NCBI GenBank assembly: GCA_036785705.1
Contig: JAWUZG010000032.1
Span: 14,092,001-14,156,000 of the forward strand
Direction of reading: 5' to 3'
Origin: Acanthornis magna
Lineage: Eukaryota > Chordata > Aves > Passeriformes > Acanthizidae
DNA length: 64,000 bases
This document shows positions 62,624 through 64,000 of this stretch, one piece after another. Below the pieces are notes generated by a model that made no database searches, was not told where the DNA came from, and saw only the letters and a program-made list of their open reading frames with translations. The number at the start of each line of letters is the position of its first letter. Within the stretch, counting starts at the first letter, position 1. The position numbers were made by a program, and so were the translations under genes.

Positions 62624-64000
62624 CTAGAAAATACAGCACACCCCAAAAACATTATTTGCCATTCCACACATTGTGCATTTAAAGGATAATTTGCTACACT
62701 ACACTACTTTGAAGAACCTTTAAATTGCAAAAGATTTTTTAGGTAGTTAGATAATTCATCTTCAAAATACTCAAACAGGTAAGAGACCCACCACACACAC
62801 TTGTTAGTACACTACAAACACCAGAAAACATTCAAGATCTGATACAAAAAAAACGAAGTAATGCATACTCTACAGGGAACCTATTTAATGTCAAGGTACT
62901 GCTTTGATTCCAAAGAAAGAATATTTATTTCATCATATTACATTTCAAGGTAGTAGAAATACTATAACACAGGCATAAAACTACAGATTATTTCAGACAT
63001 TGGAAAACAAAATAAAAAGCTTGTCAAAAAAAGTGCATGTAAGCATGAAGGCAGCAGTTAATGAAACAGAAAAGGTTGGAGCTGTAATGCAAGATCTCTG
63101 AAAACGTCAAAAAAATAAAATAAAAACATTGCTGCTCTGTTGCAACAAAACCTAAAATCAGGAATGTCATACAGAGCACAACCCTGTTTTGTGTGCAGGG
63201 CACTAAGGCCTGCACCACAGAGCAGAGCAGGGTACAGATATCCAGGACAAGCAGCAGAGCCACCTCTACAGCTGAAAGCAACCCTGCCACAGAACAATAT
63301 AGGGCTATGCTCAAATGTCTTATGGAGGCAAGGTTTACCACCACAGGTCTACAGGTGCCCAGCTGACACAACCAATTTAATCCACTTGGATTCAATTACT
63401 GTTTCTCTGTGGTACTGCACTGGGCCACATGCTAGCCAGAATAATCTCAACACAAGGAACCACAAAAAAAGCTTATGTGGTGGGTGCATATAAAAAAAAG
63501 GCAAAAACAAACAAGATATTCATTAGTAAGGTATTTCTCTGATAAAGAAAAGCTTTTTCACATACCTCTGACACCTTAAAATAGAAAAACAAAGAGTTGG
63601 AACCTGCTGCCAGAGCTGATGCAGATTCAGTACAAGAGCTAGCTAGCAGTTTTGTTTGCACATAGACACAAAACTGCAAAAATGAAAATCCAAACCAACA
63701 TAGCAATACCTGTTTATTAAAAAAGATAAAAGCAATTAAAATGTCCCATTCACACAACAAATCAAGTTCACTAGTTGGTAACGTATTTTTAATAGGTTCT
63801 TTCTTGACTTCAGAATAATACAGAGTTAAGTGAAGATTCTGGTAATGGTATTGCTGAAAAAGATCTAGATATAAGCAAGTATTTCCGTTTAAAAAGTAAT
63901 TATGAAAAAGTTATCAGTAGCATGTTTACAGTGCTTGATGAAAGAAGGACATAGGCAGGAAAGCTGAAGGCTAGTTTATAATTTATCAAAGGCGGTGCTG
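62624..64000 (-). other. IBTK intron running off the window
   Basis: Sequence upstream of W1. The open frames at 63024-63395 and 63140-63493 lack homology to IBTK or other proteins that I recognise. No AG-bounded exon that could precede W1 in frame stands out, so the next 5' exon is probably past 64000. Confidence 0.65.

Noticed and set aside
63024..63493. Overlapping frames on both strands near the right edge, tested as the next IBTK exon
   Set aside because: Neither frame resembles RCC1 repeats, and the borders do not give a phase that joins W1.
1..64000. CRISPR arrays, operons, prophage or defence islands, tRNA or rRNA genes
   Set aside because: The window is vertebrate genomic DNA. No spaced direct repeats, operon structure or RNA gene folds were recognised.

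Overview
This is a stretch of a bird nuclear genome. It is AT-rich and intron-rich, and its repeats are dominated by CR1 LINEs: avian-type reverse transcriptase fragments and 3' tails of the 'attctatgat' / 'gattctgtga' kind. There is also a truncated LTR of a type I recall from bird genomes. Nothing in it looks prokaryotic, plasmid or viral. A songbird is possible from the repeat flavour, but the species is not decided by the sequence.

Only one protein-coding gene can be supported: the 3' three quarters of IBTK (inhibitor of Bruton tyrosine kinase) on the minus strand. I placed 22 coding exons between 62623 and 25715. All have AG/GT borders and all 21 junctions keep frame. Together they encode 1038 residues plus one split codon at the 5' edge. 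In protein order these are the end of the RCC1-like propeller, BTB domain 1, a basic linker, BTB domain 2, a BACK-like helical part, a basic nuclear-localisation-like segment, a long disordered region, and the conserved C-terminal helices ending at a TAA at 25715-25717. About 310 N-terminal residues (ankyrin repeats and first RCC1 repeats in known IBTK) must lie beyond position 64000. The 3' UTR probably runs to about 24880, where a minus-strand AATAAA is followed by GT-rich sequence.

Region by region: 1-24450 is gene-free sequence downstream of IBTK. It holds two CR1 remnants (about 16920-17045 and 17480-17645), several low-complexity tracts and minisatellites, and AT-rich blocks that could be regulatory but cannot be proved so. 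24450-25714 is the IBTK 3' UTR and flank. 25715-62623 is IBTK exons and introns; the introns carry a long decayed CR1 (26000-27985), a head-to-tail CR1 pair (29790-31290), a GC-rich suspected repeat (33640-34210), a CR1 reverse-transcriptase fragment (38000-38600), an LTR remnant (53145-53460), two CR1 tails (55690-55915 and 57810-58190) and a 1.75 kb CR1 (59250-61003) ending about 80 bases from an exon. 62624-64000 is intron.

I found no undescribed system. The observations worth a second look concern splicing (weak donors, a 38-base exon inside BTB2), retroelements landing very close to exons, and a few unusual hairpin or purine-tract sequences.
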